Shown in pieces: positions 16,497 to 52,760 of a stretch of DNA of 64,000 nt (the first letter of the stretch is position 1; every line of letters starts with the position of its first letter). Origin of the DNA: Dysidea avara (Eukaryota > Porifera > Demospongiae > Dictyoceratida > Dysideidae); assembly GCF_963678975.1 (NCBI RefSeq), contig NC_089281.1:22373375-22437374 (forward strand), in the 5' to 3' direction. The notes under the pieces are model-generated. The model saw only the letters and a program-made list of their open reading frames with translations. It did no database searches and was not told the DNA's origin. The translations under genes were made by a program, and so were the position numbers.

Positions 16497-16560
16497 CAGC
16501 GTTCAGAATTATACTTAAAACTGTTAAAATGAAACATCGAAGTAACGATACTTTGTCCAT
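16497..16560 (-). CDS. Orphan first exon encoding a signal peptide
   Basis: ATG at 16560-16558 opens MDKVSLLRCFILTVLSIILN, a short basic start followed by a hydrophobic core, ending in a good donor (CTG|GTAAGTG) at 16497 in phase 1. This is the form of a first exon of a secreted or membrane protein. Downstream minus-strand sequence (16496 to ~12 kb) shows no exon I can join. The receptor kinase exon 2 at 6410 needs phase 2, so it is not an alternative first exon of that gene. The region upstream contains TGACGTCA (16609-16616), a CRE/bZIP site. It could be a dead remnant or the start of a rapidly evolving gene. Confidence 0.4.
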
Positions 16561-16760
16561 TTTAATAGGTGCACCTCAAGCCATAAACGCAGACTTCACT
16601 GCGCAATATGACGTCAACTTGACAGGATAAATTTTTCTCTCTCCATTTTTACAATTCACAAAATAATATTCATTTTTGTGTTGTTTTAAAATAGGTAGCT
16701 TCTACATAAATGTTAAAAAGTAATGACAATGTACAATGTGTATTGTGTGTGTGTATGTCT
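16561..16760. promoter_or_regulatory. Spacer between AGAP 3' end and the orphan signal exon, with a CRE-like site
   Basis: This 200-bp stretch holds the AGAP 3' UTR and the upstream region of the 16560 start, both on the minus strand. TGACGTCA near 16609 is a perfect CRE/ATF palindrome. The remainder is AT-rich, with no other recognisable signal. Confidence 0.35.
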
Positions 16761-41914
<25,154 letters not shown>

Positions 41915-42205
41915 CGCATAGGCTGAGTCTAGGATATTTCACAAGTATATAACTCACGCCACTTTATCACACATGTACGTTGTACAGTCCTAGCTTCTGT
42001 TCTAATGTCATTCTGTACCTTGCGATAGTCTTTGCTGATAAAGTAGCAACCACTTGTTAAGGAGACAATTATCTTCGTTGTCGTTTTGTTGTATAGCAGT
42101 ACACGAAGACAAGTCTACAATCTACTCGCGACCAGAAGCCGTTTGAATTTCTTTCCGGCGCTTACTCCAATGCGCTTTCAATTAAACAGGTTTTGAAAGC
42201 GGAAA
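41915..42205. promoter_or_regulatory. Divergent promoter, AGAP / THUMPD1
   Basis: Only 291 bp separate the two start codons, which point away from each other. The middle is less AT-rich than its surroundings, with several CpGs (CTACTCGCGACC, TTTCCGGCGC), as expected for a shared housekeeping promoter. No TATA box is evident. The AGAP frame upstream of its ATG is open for ~45 codons but has no other Met, so the start at 41914 stands. Confidence 0.6.
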
Positions 42206-44527
42206 ATGTGTGCAGCTGAGTGTAGGAAGAGGAAGAAGTCTAAGATGTTTTATGCAGGAGGAAGTGACAAGAAAAAGGTAAATGATGTTGCTTATTCATG
42301 GTTCAATGGATATAGAAAGCTGAATTTTCAGATAAGCGCATGCGCATATATACAATAGATTAAGGAGTACATACTGACTTTTCTGACCTTGTCAAGCCCA
42401 CAACCGATCTATTGTGTAGGTCTGCTATGTGGCTGCATCATACATTTGTTGTGTAAGCCTACTTCTTTCTTATTGATTATACTTTTAGCATTTGACTTTG
42501 AATACAGACAGTACATCACATTAGAACAGTATGCATTTATCTACCCATCCATACAATGTGTATTATAGAAGCTCAATGAGCTTTATCCTGGGGTACAAGG
42601 AATACTCGTAACATGTAACGGAATGGAAAAGTTATGTGTTACTGATTCATATCGGCTCCTTAATGAGGTATGCCATTATCTCCTACATATTGGTTTTTGT
42701 ATATGTTTTGTATTAATCATATAGTATGCTGACAAACTGTATGGGCCTGAAATGCAAGGTAGGTATGTTATTGATAGTTCTTCTCCATTACTCAAGTTCA
42801 CAATGAATAATATTACACTAAATGCTAACCCGCCCTATATATATAGATGTGGTATGTGTTATATAGGGTCAGGTGACCATAAAGTTGTTACTACTGGTGA
42901 AGATTTAGATGTCGATGCTGCGATAAGTCAGGAGTTGGAAAGTCTGAAAAAGAAGCCTTCACGTAGGAGATTCCAGGCACTAGATAGTGGAGCTAAAAAT
43001 GTTGTTTTTATTCAATGCGAAGACGTTGTGTGTCCCAACGAACTTGTCCACTTCATGTTGACAGATATTGCAGCAACTAGAGTTCCTTGTACAAGGTATG
43101 TGTGAACAATTCTGCACACATGCTCTGTTTTGATTTTTGTGTAGGCATTGTCAGCGTATGTTACCCATCACACATGTCTGTAAGGCATTTCAAGTAGACA
43201 TAATCAAATGTGCCACAGAAATGTTGGCACCTCACTTTCATATATCTGGGACTACATTGAAGGTACATTACCTGTTATAGAAACTAATAGTCTAGTACTT
43301 GTGATACCTGCGGGACCACTTATTGTTGCAACACATTTCTAACTTGGTGTATCACATTTAAGTAGCTATGTTATAGTGTATGGATACTGTCCTACTGAAG
43401 GCCATCAAGAGTTATTACTTAACTCTTGTTGCTATTCTGGCCTGTTCCTACCTATTATGTGATCTGGAGGTGATTAAAAGAAGGTTGCACACTTGAAAAA
43501 GAATGCACATAGTGACAGAAGAAAAAAGGTAGCACAACAAGATGAAGGTAAATGAGTTAAGCTTAAACAGTTTGGTATATCATACTTTCAGTCGCTTGCT
43601 TCAACCACTACATCACACAACGCATGGTTATTACAAATGGGTTATAAAGTCATTGGTCAAATTGCCTTGCATTCAACATGCTGTAAAAGAGAAACAGCAG
43701 CTAGAAATTGCAACTTTGATGATTTCTAATTTGCCATAAGCACCCAATTGAAAATGGGCAACACATCAAAGGAGTGTACAGTAGACAGACAGACAGCTCT
43801 TAGATTGGTTGTATCTGTAAAACTATTCTCAGGCATGGTGTTTCTAGTTAGGAAATGGCTGGTGACTAGCTGTGTACAAATTAAGTAACACAGTAAAATT
43901 ATGCACCCATCGTCAATTTCCCCAGTACTGGGGCTAAGAGCTTGTCAAAAACCCCACCTCAAGAGGGGTTCTATAGGGAATTTGATTTACCTATTATTTT
44001 TAGCAGACTGCTGCCGTCAAAAGCTCCAGGGGTGGGGCAAGTGTAGATGTTAAATCCCCAGTAGGTGTATGGGGACCCTGGGGTTGGGGCGGGGCTTGAC
44101 ATTGATAAGTGCATTAGTATTTGTAAGTATTCCTTACTATGTGTTCATTGATTGTGTAGTTTGCAGTGGTTTACAAGGCTCGTAACAACAATGATGTAAT
44201 ACGGGACAATGTGATTTTGTGGATTGCTCAAGTTGTCAATAAAGACGACACGTACACTCACAAAGTGGACCTCACTTCTCCCGACCTAGTCATATTAGTG
44301 GAAATAATAAAGGTAAGTATTCATATGTTGTGTGTAGATGTTTATTCTTTTTGTTATAGAGCCATTGTTGTATGAGTGTTGTCAAGGACTTTCACAATCT
44401 GAAAAAGTACAACATACAAGAGCTAATCACAGTTAATCCTGATCAAGTTGCATCTGCTTCAGGAAGTGCCAGCAAGGAACCGGTTTTAGAAAGTAATTCC
44501 AGTCAACAGGATGAAATTAATGAATAA
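42206..44527 (+). CDS. THUMPD1: THUMP domain-containing protein 1 (tRNA acetylation adaptor)
   Basis: Exons: 42206-42277, 42569-42667, 42725-42758, 42867-43095, 43145-43262, 44160-44312, 44360-44527. This gives 290 aa with all junctions in phase. The order of conserved blocks matches animal THUMPD1/yeast Tan1: a basic start (MCAAECRKRKKSKMFYAG), then VQGILVTCNGMEKLCVTDSY and RLLNEYADKLYGPE. Next come FQALDSGAKNVVFIQCED and the THUMP fold, with MLPITHVCKAF, YKARNNNDVIRD and VDLTSPDLVILVEIIKSHCC. The tail SVVKDFHNLKKYNIQEL is also typical. The family binds tRNA and brings the acetyltransferase NAT10/Kre33 to make N4-acetylcytidine in tRNA Ser and Leu. The exon 4 acceptor could be 42867 or four codons later; both keep the frame. 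Intron 5 contains a Harbinger-like MITE. Confidence 0.93.
43902..44113. mobile_element. Harbinger-like MITE (TTA duplication) in THUMPD1 intron 5
   Basis: The ends TGCACCCATCGTCAATTTCC and, inverted, TGCACTTATCAATGTCAAGC are flanked by TTA on both sides (43899-43901 and 44114-44116). The arms contain GGGGT/CCCCA blocks. The element is 212 bp and belongs to the same family as 62127-62447, which has TGCACCTATCAATGTTAAGC ends and a TAA duplication. Non-coding. Confidence 0.7.
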
Positions 44528-44956
44528 TACTGCCTTTATTTAGCTAACTAGAGTTATGATGCATCATCCTGTATGTACACTGTGCTTGACTGACCTGTAC
44601 TTTTTATAACTTTTTCTGCATGGATAGACTTTCACTGTTGTGTGAAATTCGCATAAGCTGAAGAAATAGGAAGTTAGCACAGCTGTTATAAAGTGGTGCA
44701 ATTTTTATATCACAGCTTGCTTGGACATAGATGTGTGGTCAACTTGCTTGTACCCAATTGTACATCTATACAGCAGCTCTGCAGCAGTATACATGTATGC
44801 ATGGATATTCAAGAGAGCACTTTGTAAGGGAGGATGCTGTACATGTGTATGTAAAGATAATCATGGTACTAATAATCATTGGTCCTACGTGAGAGTGCGC
44901 CAATAAACAGAGGAATCTGTAGGCGCATCATAAATAATTTTAGGCGTTGGAGCGTC

Positions 44957-47900
44957 ATGGCTACGGCGTGGAGAAGAAATCCACTGCCATCTATTAATAC
45001 TCAATGCTGGAAGAAATTCAACATTGACAATCAAGATTATTTAATCAGGGCGCTTACCACTGACGATAGCTATGAGATACAACTGTTTGATGTACAGAAA
45101 TGTATAACGTGGGAAGAGGCGCTATCAAGTCCTACTCTCGTAAGCAGGGTAAAGGTAAGCAGACTGTGCGCTCGAATGTATTGGCATAGTATTATCTTGT
45201 TACCATAGTTACATATTTGTATGTGCAGGGGCTCCACTGAAAATCAGTTTTACTGAGTGGATTCCCTGTGTAAATATTACATATAAACCCAGTCACCCAC
45301 TTACACAGCCAGGCCTTGCCTTACTATAGGGGGATGGTTTAGTACTAAAGAAATGTTGAAGAGCCATGCTGGATCGGGCTCCATAAGCACTTGCTTAGAT
45401 TACAAGTTAATTGCCAGGAAGTAGGTCACCACCTGTAGGTAGAAATTTTTCATGGGAATAAATTTCTTTAGGTAGAAATTTATTCCCATGAAAATTTCCG
45501 TAACCTATTAACATGTACAATCTCGAGCATGGCCTGGCCAAAAGTTGTGGATTTCATGGGAAAAGTGATGGCAAAAGTATTGAGCATTTTATAGCAAAAA
45601 CTGTAGGATATCTCACAAGTTTGTAGTGTCTTTCTGTGTGTACTTGATTTTATAGTGCCAGCACCCTAGATTTCACATGATCTATAGTTTACATGGATGG
45701 AATTAGTAGAAAAATCAACTAGGAAATTCTGTACACAAGTTCACCGAGTGTCATACCTGGTCTGGGATGCAGGATTTTTTTGTTTGTTATTTTTTGGGGA
45801 ATGACAAGACTTGAAGGTCATATTGAAAATAGCCATTGGGATTGCGAATCTAATAAAATTTACTGAATTTAGTGGAATTCCGCATATCTACAGACATGGT
45901 AAGGTCAAAAACGTACGAGAAACCCACTAAATATTGGCTTGGGAAACATGGCGTCTGTTTATATAGGCCTACAGAAACTAGAACAAAGCCATTCTAAACT
46001 AAGTTACTCACGTGGCACTATTCTCGAAGCGGCTCTCCTTAACTCTTGTCTTTAAACTGAATGGCCCGCTCTAGGGCAACAACTCTTTGTACAATTCCCT
46101 CGAATTACTGAAGTATTATTCATGTACACAATGTTCCAGACCATTTTTTGTGTTTAAACTAATTAGTTTAAGGTGAATTCCCATAATAGTCTTGGTAACG
46201 GGTGAATCCCACAATGCATTACGCATTGGGAAAAATGAACTGGGTTCAGAAACTGTGCTGGGCCCACGGATCCGCTGCAGCTACAGCCATGAAAATAAGA
46301 TGGAGTATTCCTTAGAGGTATGTGAGTAATTAGCAGACAGTTTTTTGTGGGTACCACTATGTAATGTTGTGGGCGCTTTGAAAATACACGAAAATCACTG
46401 TGTTTTTACACCATTTTAAGCATTTATGTACTTTTTGGGGCATGTCCCTTTAAAATATTAATGTATTGATTATTAACCAAATAAATTCAATATGTGAATA
46501 ATTGCTAGCCAACTAGCTAGAGGGTATTTTTATGACTGCATTCACCTGCCACCATGGTATCTCAAATAACAGAGAAGCATCATTGAGCCATCAATCAATA
46601 TACAGTGACTTGAGAGCATGTTGACAAGCTTGAATGTATATTTGCAAATGACTGGCTACTTATAGTATTATACTATTTGTCTGTTTTTTGATTACAGAAA
46701 TATAATCCTAACATTGAAGCTCCATTAACTAAGATAATAGAAACCTTGTCACAGTGTTTGGAAGAACAGAAGAGTAACACCCAGTACATTCTAGTCCATG
46801 ATGTAAGGGAATGAGTTGACTTTAGTAGCATTAGCAAGTTAACTGGTTGTGTTTATTTCCAGGAGATGAAATTAACTGTTCGCACTAAATTATCTGGACT
46901 ACCATTTGAATGGAGGTTCGTTCTTCGACAAACATCAAATGATGTAAGTGTGTATTGGTAAACTGAGGGTTGGAAGGTTGATAATTTTAAAGTCATTTTA
47001 TTGTCGTTGATGAGCTATTTCTCTGTCAATTTTTATAGGGTAACTGCTCCATGGTACCTGGATTAATGGCCATGGTTAGTGAGTACCAGAGAAGAAACCA
47101 GGAATTGGTAAAGGCTATAAAGAAAAGAGACAAGGAGATCCTTGATTATCGTGGAAGCTATGGACCCCCAAGTCGAAGTATGTGTTTGCACACAAATACT
47201 CACATGTGTATGTATATTAAACACATGACAATTAATGTCGTTTTTTATTTTATTATAGAACACTTGGAGACTTCTGCTTTTGATGACAAAACCTTTCTAA
47301 ATGAGATGATTACTTCCAAGGTCATGTCAATAAAATTACTTCATGGTTTTAGCAAGAGTTCATTACTATATTATGAACTCTTGGTTTTAGTTATGTCAAC
47401 TGATGGTACTGTGAAACCTATCAAATCAGATCACTCTAGTAATAAAGGTCACATGTGACCCAGTGCTAAAATTGGCCGGACATATTTGGAAAATAGAACC
47501 ATTGAAATTGTACAATAAATTTGTTAAACAAAAAATGGATACTTGTAGGCCAAATCCTGAAATTGGCCTGAAAATCACCAATGGCCTATTGTTACTCAAG
47601 CACTGCATGTTTGAAGGTCCCCTAAGTCTCCTACCTAATGCTGCTGGGGAAAGAAAAAACATTTGAGGGTATCTATTTCTGTGACAAACTCTTATAAGTT
47701 TCAGTGTAGAGTCATTCCATACTTCTAATTTTTTTTTGTCATGTAGGAGTTTGAACAGAGTGTAGCTGATAGGGTGACAACGTTTGTTGGGTCCGACTGT
47801 CAACAACTGTATCGCGATGTGGAATTGATCCGAGAGTGGTTACACAAACCTCCTGAAGGTTAAAGAAATGTCATATACAATTGAACCTCTACAAAACAAA

Positions 47901-48555
47901 TATTTTGGGACCAACTGATTTTTGTATAAGATTTTTGGAGGCAAAATTGTGGGACCTCAGGAACTGGTAGAGGTTAAATGTACAGTGTCCTTTACACGAA
48001 GTATCCTTTACACGAAGTGTCCTTTAAGAGAGGTTCCACTTCATTTACAATGTTGCATGGTGTGGTGATAACTTCTAAAGTCCAATAAAAACAAACCATT
48101 ATCCATCACACAGCATCACTGTGTGTATATATAATCTCCTGCCACTCCTCACACTATTAGATATAGTACAGGCTTCAAATAATTGTAAGAGGAATTGATG
48201 TATTCTTCATGTCAGAGTGACAAATAATGACAACATTTCAGTGATGCTTCACTTCCCATTATTTACATATAGAGCAAGCCATTTCAATGGAGGATGATGC
48301 TACATCAGGATCTTGGGCTAATCGCTTACCCGGCTCCCTTCTACCGCCTACAACTTCACCAGTAAAAAGATCTCCAGTCAAATTACCAAAAGATGTCTCC
48401 CCTGCTAAGGTGCTATTGTTATAGTGTAACATGTTATATACTAATTGTAAATATTCTACTAGGATGTTGAATTACAACGAAGAGCTGAGCTCAATAAACG
48501 TTTAGCTGAAGCAGATGATAAAAAGAAAGCTAAAAAGAAAAAAAAGTTGATATGA
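44957..48555 (+). CDS. NHEJ1: XLF / Cernunnos, non-homologous end-joining factor 1
   Basis: Exons: 44957-45154, 46698-46802, 46863-46943, 47039-47177, 47259-47320, 47747-47858, 48273-48409, 48463-48555. They give 308 aa in continuous phase. Family hallmarks are a globular head with W-rich strands (MATAWRRNPLPS...), the LSGLPFEWRF block (residues ~111-120; LSGLPFYW in vertebrates) and a long stalk helix from MVPGLMAMVSEYQRRNQELV to KRDKEILDYR. The tail is disordered and ends in a lysine cluster (KKKAKKKKKLI), as in the Ku-binding C-terminus of XLF. It should bridge DNA ends with XRCC4-LIG4 and Ku in the nucleus. The exon 5 donor (AAG|GTCATG) and exon 7 donor (AAG|GTGCTA) are non-optimal but give the family alignment MITSKEFEQSVADRV. 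It follows THUMPD1 on the same strand, 429 bp downstream. Confidence 0.9.
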
Positions 48556-49379
48556 AAGTTCTCTATATTTTTAGATGTGTAATTATTTACATATAGAATT
48601 ATATTCGTGTACAGTGTTTTAGAGTTATATTCAGATACGAAGATATATAATATTGTATTGTACAGACAATGACTTTATTGCAATTGTAATATAAATGTGT
48701 TTGTTGCACAATATTTATTAGTGATAAAAATGTTTATACATCAAGCAAGTTTGATGGATCAAATTTGGTAATTTGGTAAAAAATAAGCAAACTGCTACTT
48801 TGGTAAACAGGCTTCAGCAGGATCTTATTTAGGTGTCGCATCACCAAATATTTTCCCATCACATCAAGTACACGGTATTGTTTGGTATGGATAACAATCA
48901 TGTGAGCATGATCATAGAAGAAGGGTTGAATTCATCAGGTTTTATACATACGGATTGGCCTGACTCTCCCATCTTTTTGCTAAAATTTTAATGACTTTGG
49001 GATGATCATAACAGGACGATAAATCGAATCTACAAATAATAAAAATTGTACACTTTACATACATAGATTATCTCTTAATATATACTGTTGATTATACGTA
49101 TAAGAACTCTTGAATATACGTATAAGGTAATGATTGATTGATGGTTGCTATATGAAAATTTCTAATCTACCAAGATACACATCAGTGATAATGTTTTGTT
49201 TGACTATGTATGCATTACACAAATGAGCTGTTTAGTCAATACTTTTGATTTTGAGAAACTGTCATCCAGGATATAAATTAAAATCCAGCACATGACGCTA
49301 TTATTTTTATATCAGTAACAAATTAAGCGTATGAAAGACGTCTTGGCCACCTCTCTAAATACACAATACGATGTATTAT
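48556..49379. other. 3' flank of XLF, dispersed repeat, no gene
   Basis: This stretch holds the XLF 3' UTR and then AT-rich sequence. Around 49250-49350 it carries a repeat unit (TTGAGAAACTGTCATCCAGG, GAAAGACGTCTTGGCCACC) that also occurs near 54450-54700 and partly at 33620-33690. In both 49.3 and 54.7 kb that unit runs directly into a (TG)n tract. Confidence 0.5.
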
Positions 49380-49600
49380 GTAGCTGTGTGCGTGTGTGTG
49401 TGTATGATGTGTGCACGCTTGTCAGTAGTGTCTGTCTGTATGATGTGTGAACGCTTGTCAGTAGTGTGTCTGTATGATGTGTGCATGCTTGTCAGTAGTG
49501 TCTGTCTGTATGATGTGTGAACGCTTGTCAGTAGTGTGTCTGTATGATGTGTGCATGCTTGTCAGTAGTGTCTGTCTGTAGTTGTGTGCGTGAGTGCTTT
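49380..49600. repeat. Higher-order minisatellite (~84-bp unit of two ~42-bp halves)
   Basis: TGTCTGTATGATGTGTGAAC, then GCTTGTCAGTAGTGTGTCTG, alternates with TGTCTGTATGATGTGTGCAT, then GCTTGTCAGTAGTGTCTGTC. The alternation of GAACGC and GCATGC half-units repeats at least twice, so the array amplified as pairs. It leads directly into the (TG)n block. Confidence 0.8.
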
Positions 49601-49609
49601 TCAGTAGTG

Positions 49610-49923
<314 letters not shown>

Positions 49924-50591
49924 GAGGCAGCAAAATCTCTTTGTGGGGCCAGCTAACATAACTGGTGCACAGTATTTCTCTTTGTGTGCATGGTGTTCGG
50001 GTGTCAGCACCCACACAAAGTACTGTGTTGTGGTTTTGCAAGCCCTCAGTGTGTTTCTTTAATTTACAAGCGTTTTGCAGAATGCTGCAGCTGGTTGTTT
50101 TACCATCGTCGGTCCTGGTTTTATATTGGTTGCTGGAATGTGTGCTCCCTTGTTGAGGCTTAGACAGTGTTCTATTGCTACTGCATCTGTGAGGGGAGGT
50201 TTTTGCCTGGTGGAGATGATCCTGTGCTGAAAAATGAGAGGGTTGGTATTGTGTTGTAGCCTGGAGGAATTTTGGTGAATGTTGGAAGTTAGAATTGTGT
50301 ATGCACCCCAGTGCTGTGTAGCTATTGCAGAGGCAGAAGGGTATACTTAAACAGGGCATCTATTTGTCCATGGCTAGCTCCCACCTACCATTCACTACAA
50401 ATTTGTGCTGTACTATAATATATCAACTCAGTGTGTGAAGATGACCTATTGATTAATGAGAATGTTATTGAGAAAATTGCTCCCCTGTGGGAAAAGGATA
50501 TATATGTCTGTTGTAGATGTTTTGCATGGTGACTTTTGCAACAGATGGGAACAACAAACTGACTCGGTTTTGAGCATATCTGGCCAGTGTA
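49924..50591. other. No gene recognised
   Basis: Open frames here are continuations of the repeat-driven frames. The sequence has no splice-bounded exon with domain content. Nothing further is supported. Confidence 0.4.
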
Positions 50592-51001
50592 CAGGGGTGG
50601 ATCCGGAGGAGGGGCTTTGGGGGCTGAACAGCCCCCCCCCCCCCTTCACTTTTATAGGCTTTACTTGATTAATATGATGAGGATTTATAACATTTTTAAG
50701 CATAATTATATGATCACTAATAATACAAATACTCATAAACCACCTTATAAACATCTTTCCAAAACATCTTTCCAAAGTCACCTAACTACTCTAATAAAAC
50801 ATTCAGCAGATACATAACAGTTTGGTTCTGCTATGGAATTTATCCATATCTGTCTGCACCTATACATACAATGAAGTGCATTGATCTGTTTAAACTTGAT
50901 TCATCTACTTGTGTAGTTATTACACCTCCAGGGTCCTCTACCCAAGAGATTAGTACCTTGAGTTAGCCCGGCCCATTTTAGGAACCCCAGATTCGCCCCT
51001 G
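50592..51001. mobile_element. MITE with CAGGGGTGGATCC ends and 5-bp duplication GTGTA
   Basis: The left end CAGGGGTGGATCCGGAGGAG and the inverted right end CAGGGGCGAATCTGGGGTTC bound 410 bp. GTGTA lies on both sides (50587-50591 and 51002-51006). Ends and duplication length match the class of the 3295-3803 element (hAT-like, 5-bp type). It includes a run of 12 C near 50633-50644. Non-coding. Confidence 0.72.
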
Positions 51002-51049
51002 GTGTAGAATTTGGCTGATTTCTTGCTTTCTTCTGTTGTTTATAGTGAT

Positions 51050-51530
51050 TTGGCTGATTCCCCTTCCTTGGATGATATCAGAAATGCACTGGCAACACTG
51101 TGTTTAATTGCAGTAGCTAAATAAGGCTGGAGGAATCCTGCCAAGGCTAGTTCTGATGAGTTGCTGAAGTACCTGCTTATAGTGTTTGGGATGTTGGGAG
51201 TGTTCCCCAGGAGTGGAGAGATGCATCTTTATCTAAGAAGGGAGAATTGTCTTTTGTGACAATTGGCGTGGGATCAGTCTGCTTGGTGAAATTTTGCTAA
51301 GAGTATCCACAGCACTGTTGGTGTGTGCTAAAAAACGTGTTGGTACATCTACAGTTACAGCAAAAACCACACTATGAATCAGCCACTTTCTTCTACACAA
51401 GTCTGATACAGAAGGCCATTGAACATGATTCCAAAGCATTACTCCTGGTTGTGGATTTAAGGAAGTCATATCTATCCAGAGAAATTAGCACATACAATTT
51501 CTACTTTGGTATGGTGCTAGAACATTAATT
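51050..51530 (+). pseudogene. Fossil non-LTR reverse transcriptase fragment
   Basis: Across shifted frames one can read RT-like wording. A W-R-D-A-S-L-type strand followed by a KKGE-like segment lies near 51210-51245. A GVGSVCLVKF-like stretch stands where NWRGISLL is expected, near 51260-51290. LIQKAIEHDSKALLLVVDLRKS (51405-51470) corresponds to the FVDLRKAYDS motif A of RTE/CR1-type elements. Stops and frameshifts separate the pieces, so it is an inactive relic, older than the 11-kb insertion. Boundaries are approximate. Confidence 0.5.
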
Positions 51531-51803
51531 TTACTATCTAATCCATAAACTTAGTTTCTTTTTGTTGTTCTTGTTTTTTTTTTTTTTTTCTGTAGCCAAG
51601 TTGCTTTGTGTTGTCCTATAAAATTGTCCTTGTAGCTGTACGTGCTTTACATGTCTTTTTGTTACTCCAACAAGGAAGAACAGTTTGCTGATTAATTGTT
51701 GAGAGGTTAAACCAAGAGTACATAATAAAAATATGTAGCTACTCTTGTGATAATAATCAATCAATTTAATCAATCAATCAAGCTATGTGTAATTAAGTAC
51801 CAT

Positions 51804-52022
51804 ATACAGTAGTGGGAAATTTTAGAGGGATGAAACTTTCGCGAAACTGTGTAAACTACGATTTTCACATTTTTTTAATTTACAAAAGTCTAGGAAACGG
51901 TTTTGGTAAGGCAATAGCTATGTGTATAAACTTAAAACATTTCACGATTATATTTTCACGAAGTTATCATTGCTTGCAAAATTCGTGAAAGTTTCATCCC
52001 TTGAAAATTTCTGGCTATACGG
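51804..52022. mobile_element. TIR element, GGAAATTTTCAAGGGATG family
   Basis: The left end (GTGGGAAATTTTAGAGGGAT, then GAAACTTTCGCG) is inverted at the right end (CGTGAAAGTTTCATCCCTTG, then AAAATTTCTGGC). The interior is also partly symmetric (TTTTCACATT / TTTTCACGAA). It is the same family as 13379-13567 and 61254-61352. Confidence 0.55.
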
Positions 52023-52304
52023 TAAGGTGTTCCTGAGAAGTTAGTAAACTTGACTAAGTCTTTTCATAAAAATAATGGACTGAGTCTCTTGTCCCAACAT
52101 TGTTCATCCTGACTTTTTTTAACATAGTGATCCAGTGCCGCTGTAATTGCTATCATAGCAACAGTGTGATAGTTTGTCCCATCTGTCATCAAACATTTAA
52201 GTGACACCAGGACATGTCAAGGCACAAGTTATCTACATCCTGGAAATGGTGGTAGTGTTTAATTGATTCTGTCTGCGAAAGACAAGGTGGCCTGTAATCC
52301 AGTG

Positions 52305-52760
52305 TGTGTTCGTGTATAGTTTGCATGGGTAGCAGTTTGTTTTGTCCTTCTAGACTATTACACACTGCTACCCTGATGAATCAATGGTAGGTGTGTACAT
52401 CACCAGGGTTACATTCCTGTGAATGAAAAACAAACTTGTAACATTTATATGGTTAGTAATATCTAGAATTACTGTGTTACAAATTGATGTACTGTTAAAT
52501 TTAAATTCTGGTATTGTATATACAAATGCTTCTACATTATCTGTAAGGAAAATGTACACATTTACACTATTGTTAACACCTTATTGAAGTAAGTACATAG
52601 TCTTCATTCAACTAAACCAGCACACATGTACACCACTCATGCACACAGAGTACCTGCTGGTTCAGCATATCGGACTGTATGGATAGTAGTACCCCTGTAG
52701 CATCTGTGCTGGTGCCCAGTCCATATGGGACCCTAGTGGTACTGTAATATATGCCATCCT
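52305..52760 (-). pseudogene. UBE2Z: Broken duplicate of UBE2Z exons 4 and 5
   Basis: The stretch 52660-52750 (minus) matches UBE2Z exon 4 around CACCAGCACAGATGCTACAG and GTACTACTATCCATACAGTC, but has lost and shifted bases ([14 protein letters not shown] is all that stays in frame). The stretch 52310-52420 matches exon 5 (AACCCTGGTGATGTA ... GTAGCAGTGTGTAATAGTCT) but has a TGA in the middle, where the real exon reads through. The intervening intron and the flank (TACACACTGCTACCCTGA) are also shared with 54790-55450. It is therefore a local segmental duplication that decayed, not a processed copy. Confidence 0.75.

Noticed and set aside
16497..16560. Signal-peptide exon as an alternative first exon of the receptor kinase
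   Set aside because: It ends in phase 1, whereas the kinase second exon at 6410 requires two leading bases (phase 2).
49380..49600. Regular repeats with alternating sequence, at first sight like a CRISPR array
   Set aside because: The units are head-to-tail with no unique spacers, the context is eukaryotic, and they grade into (TG)n. It is a minisatellite.
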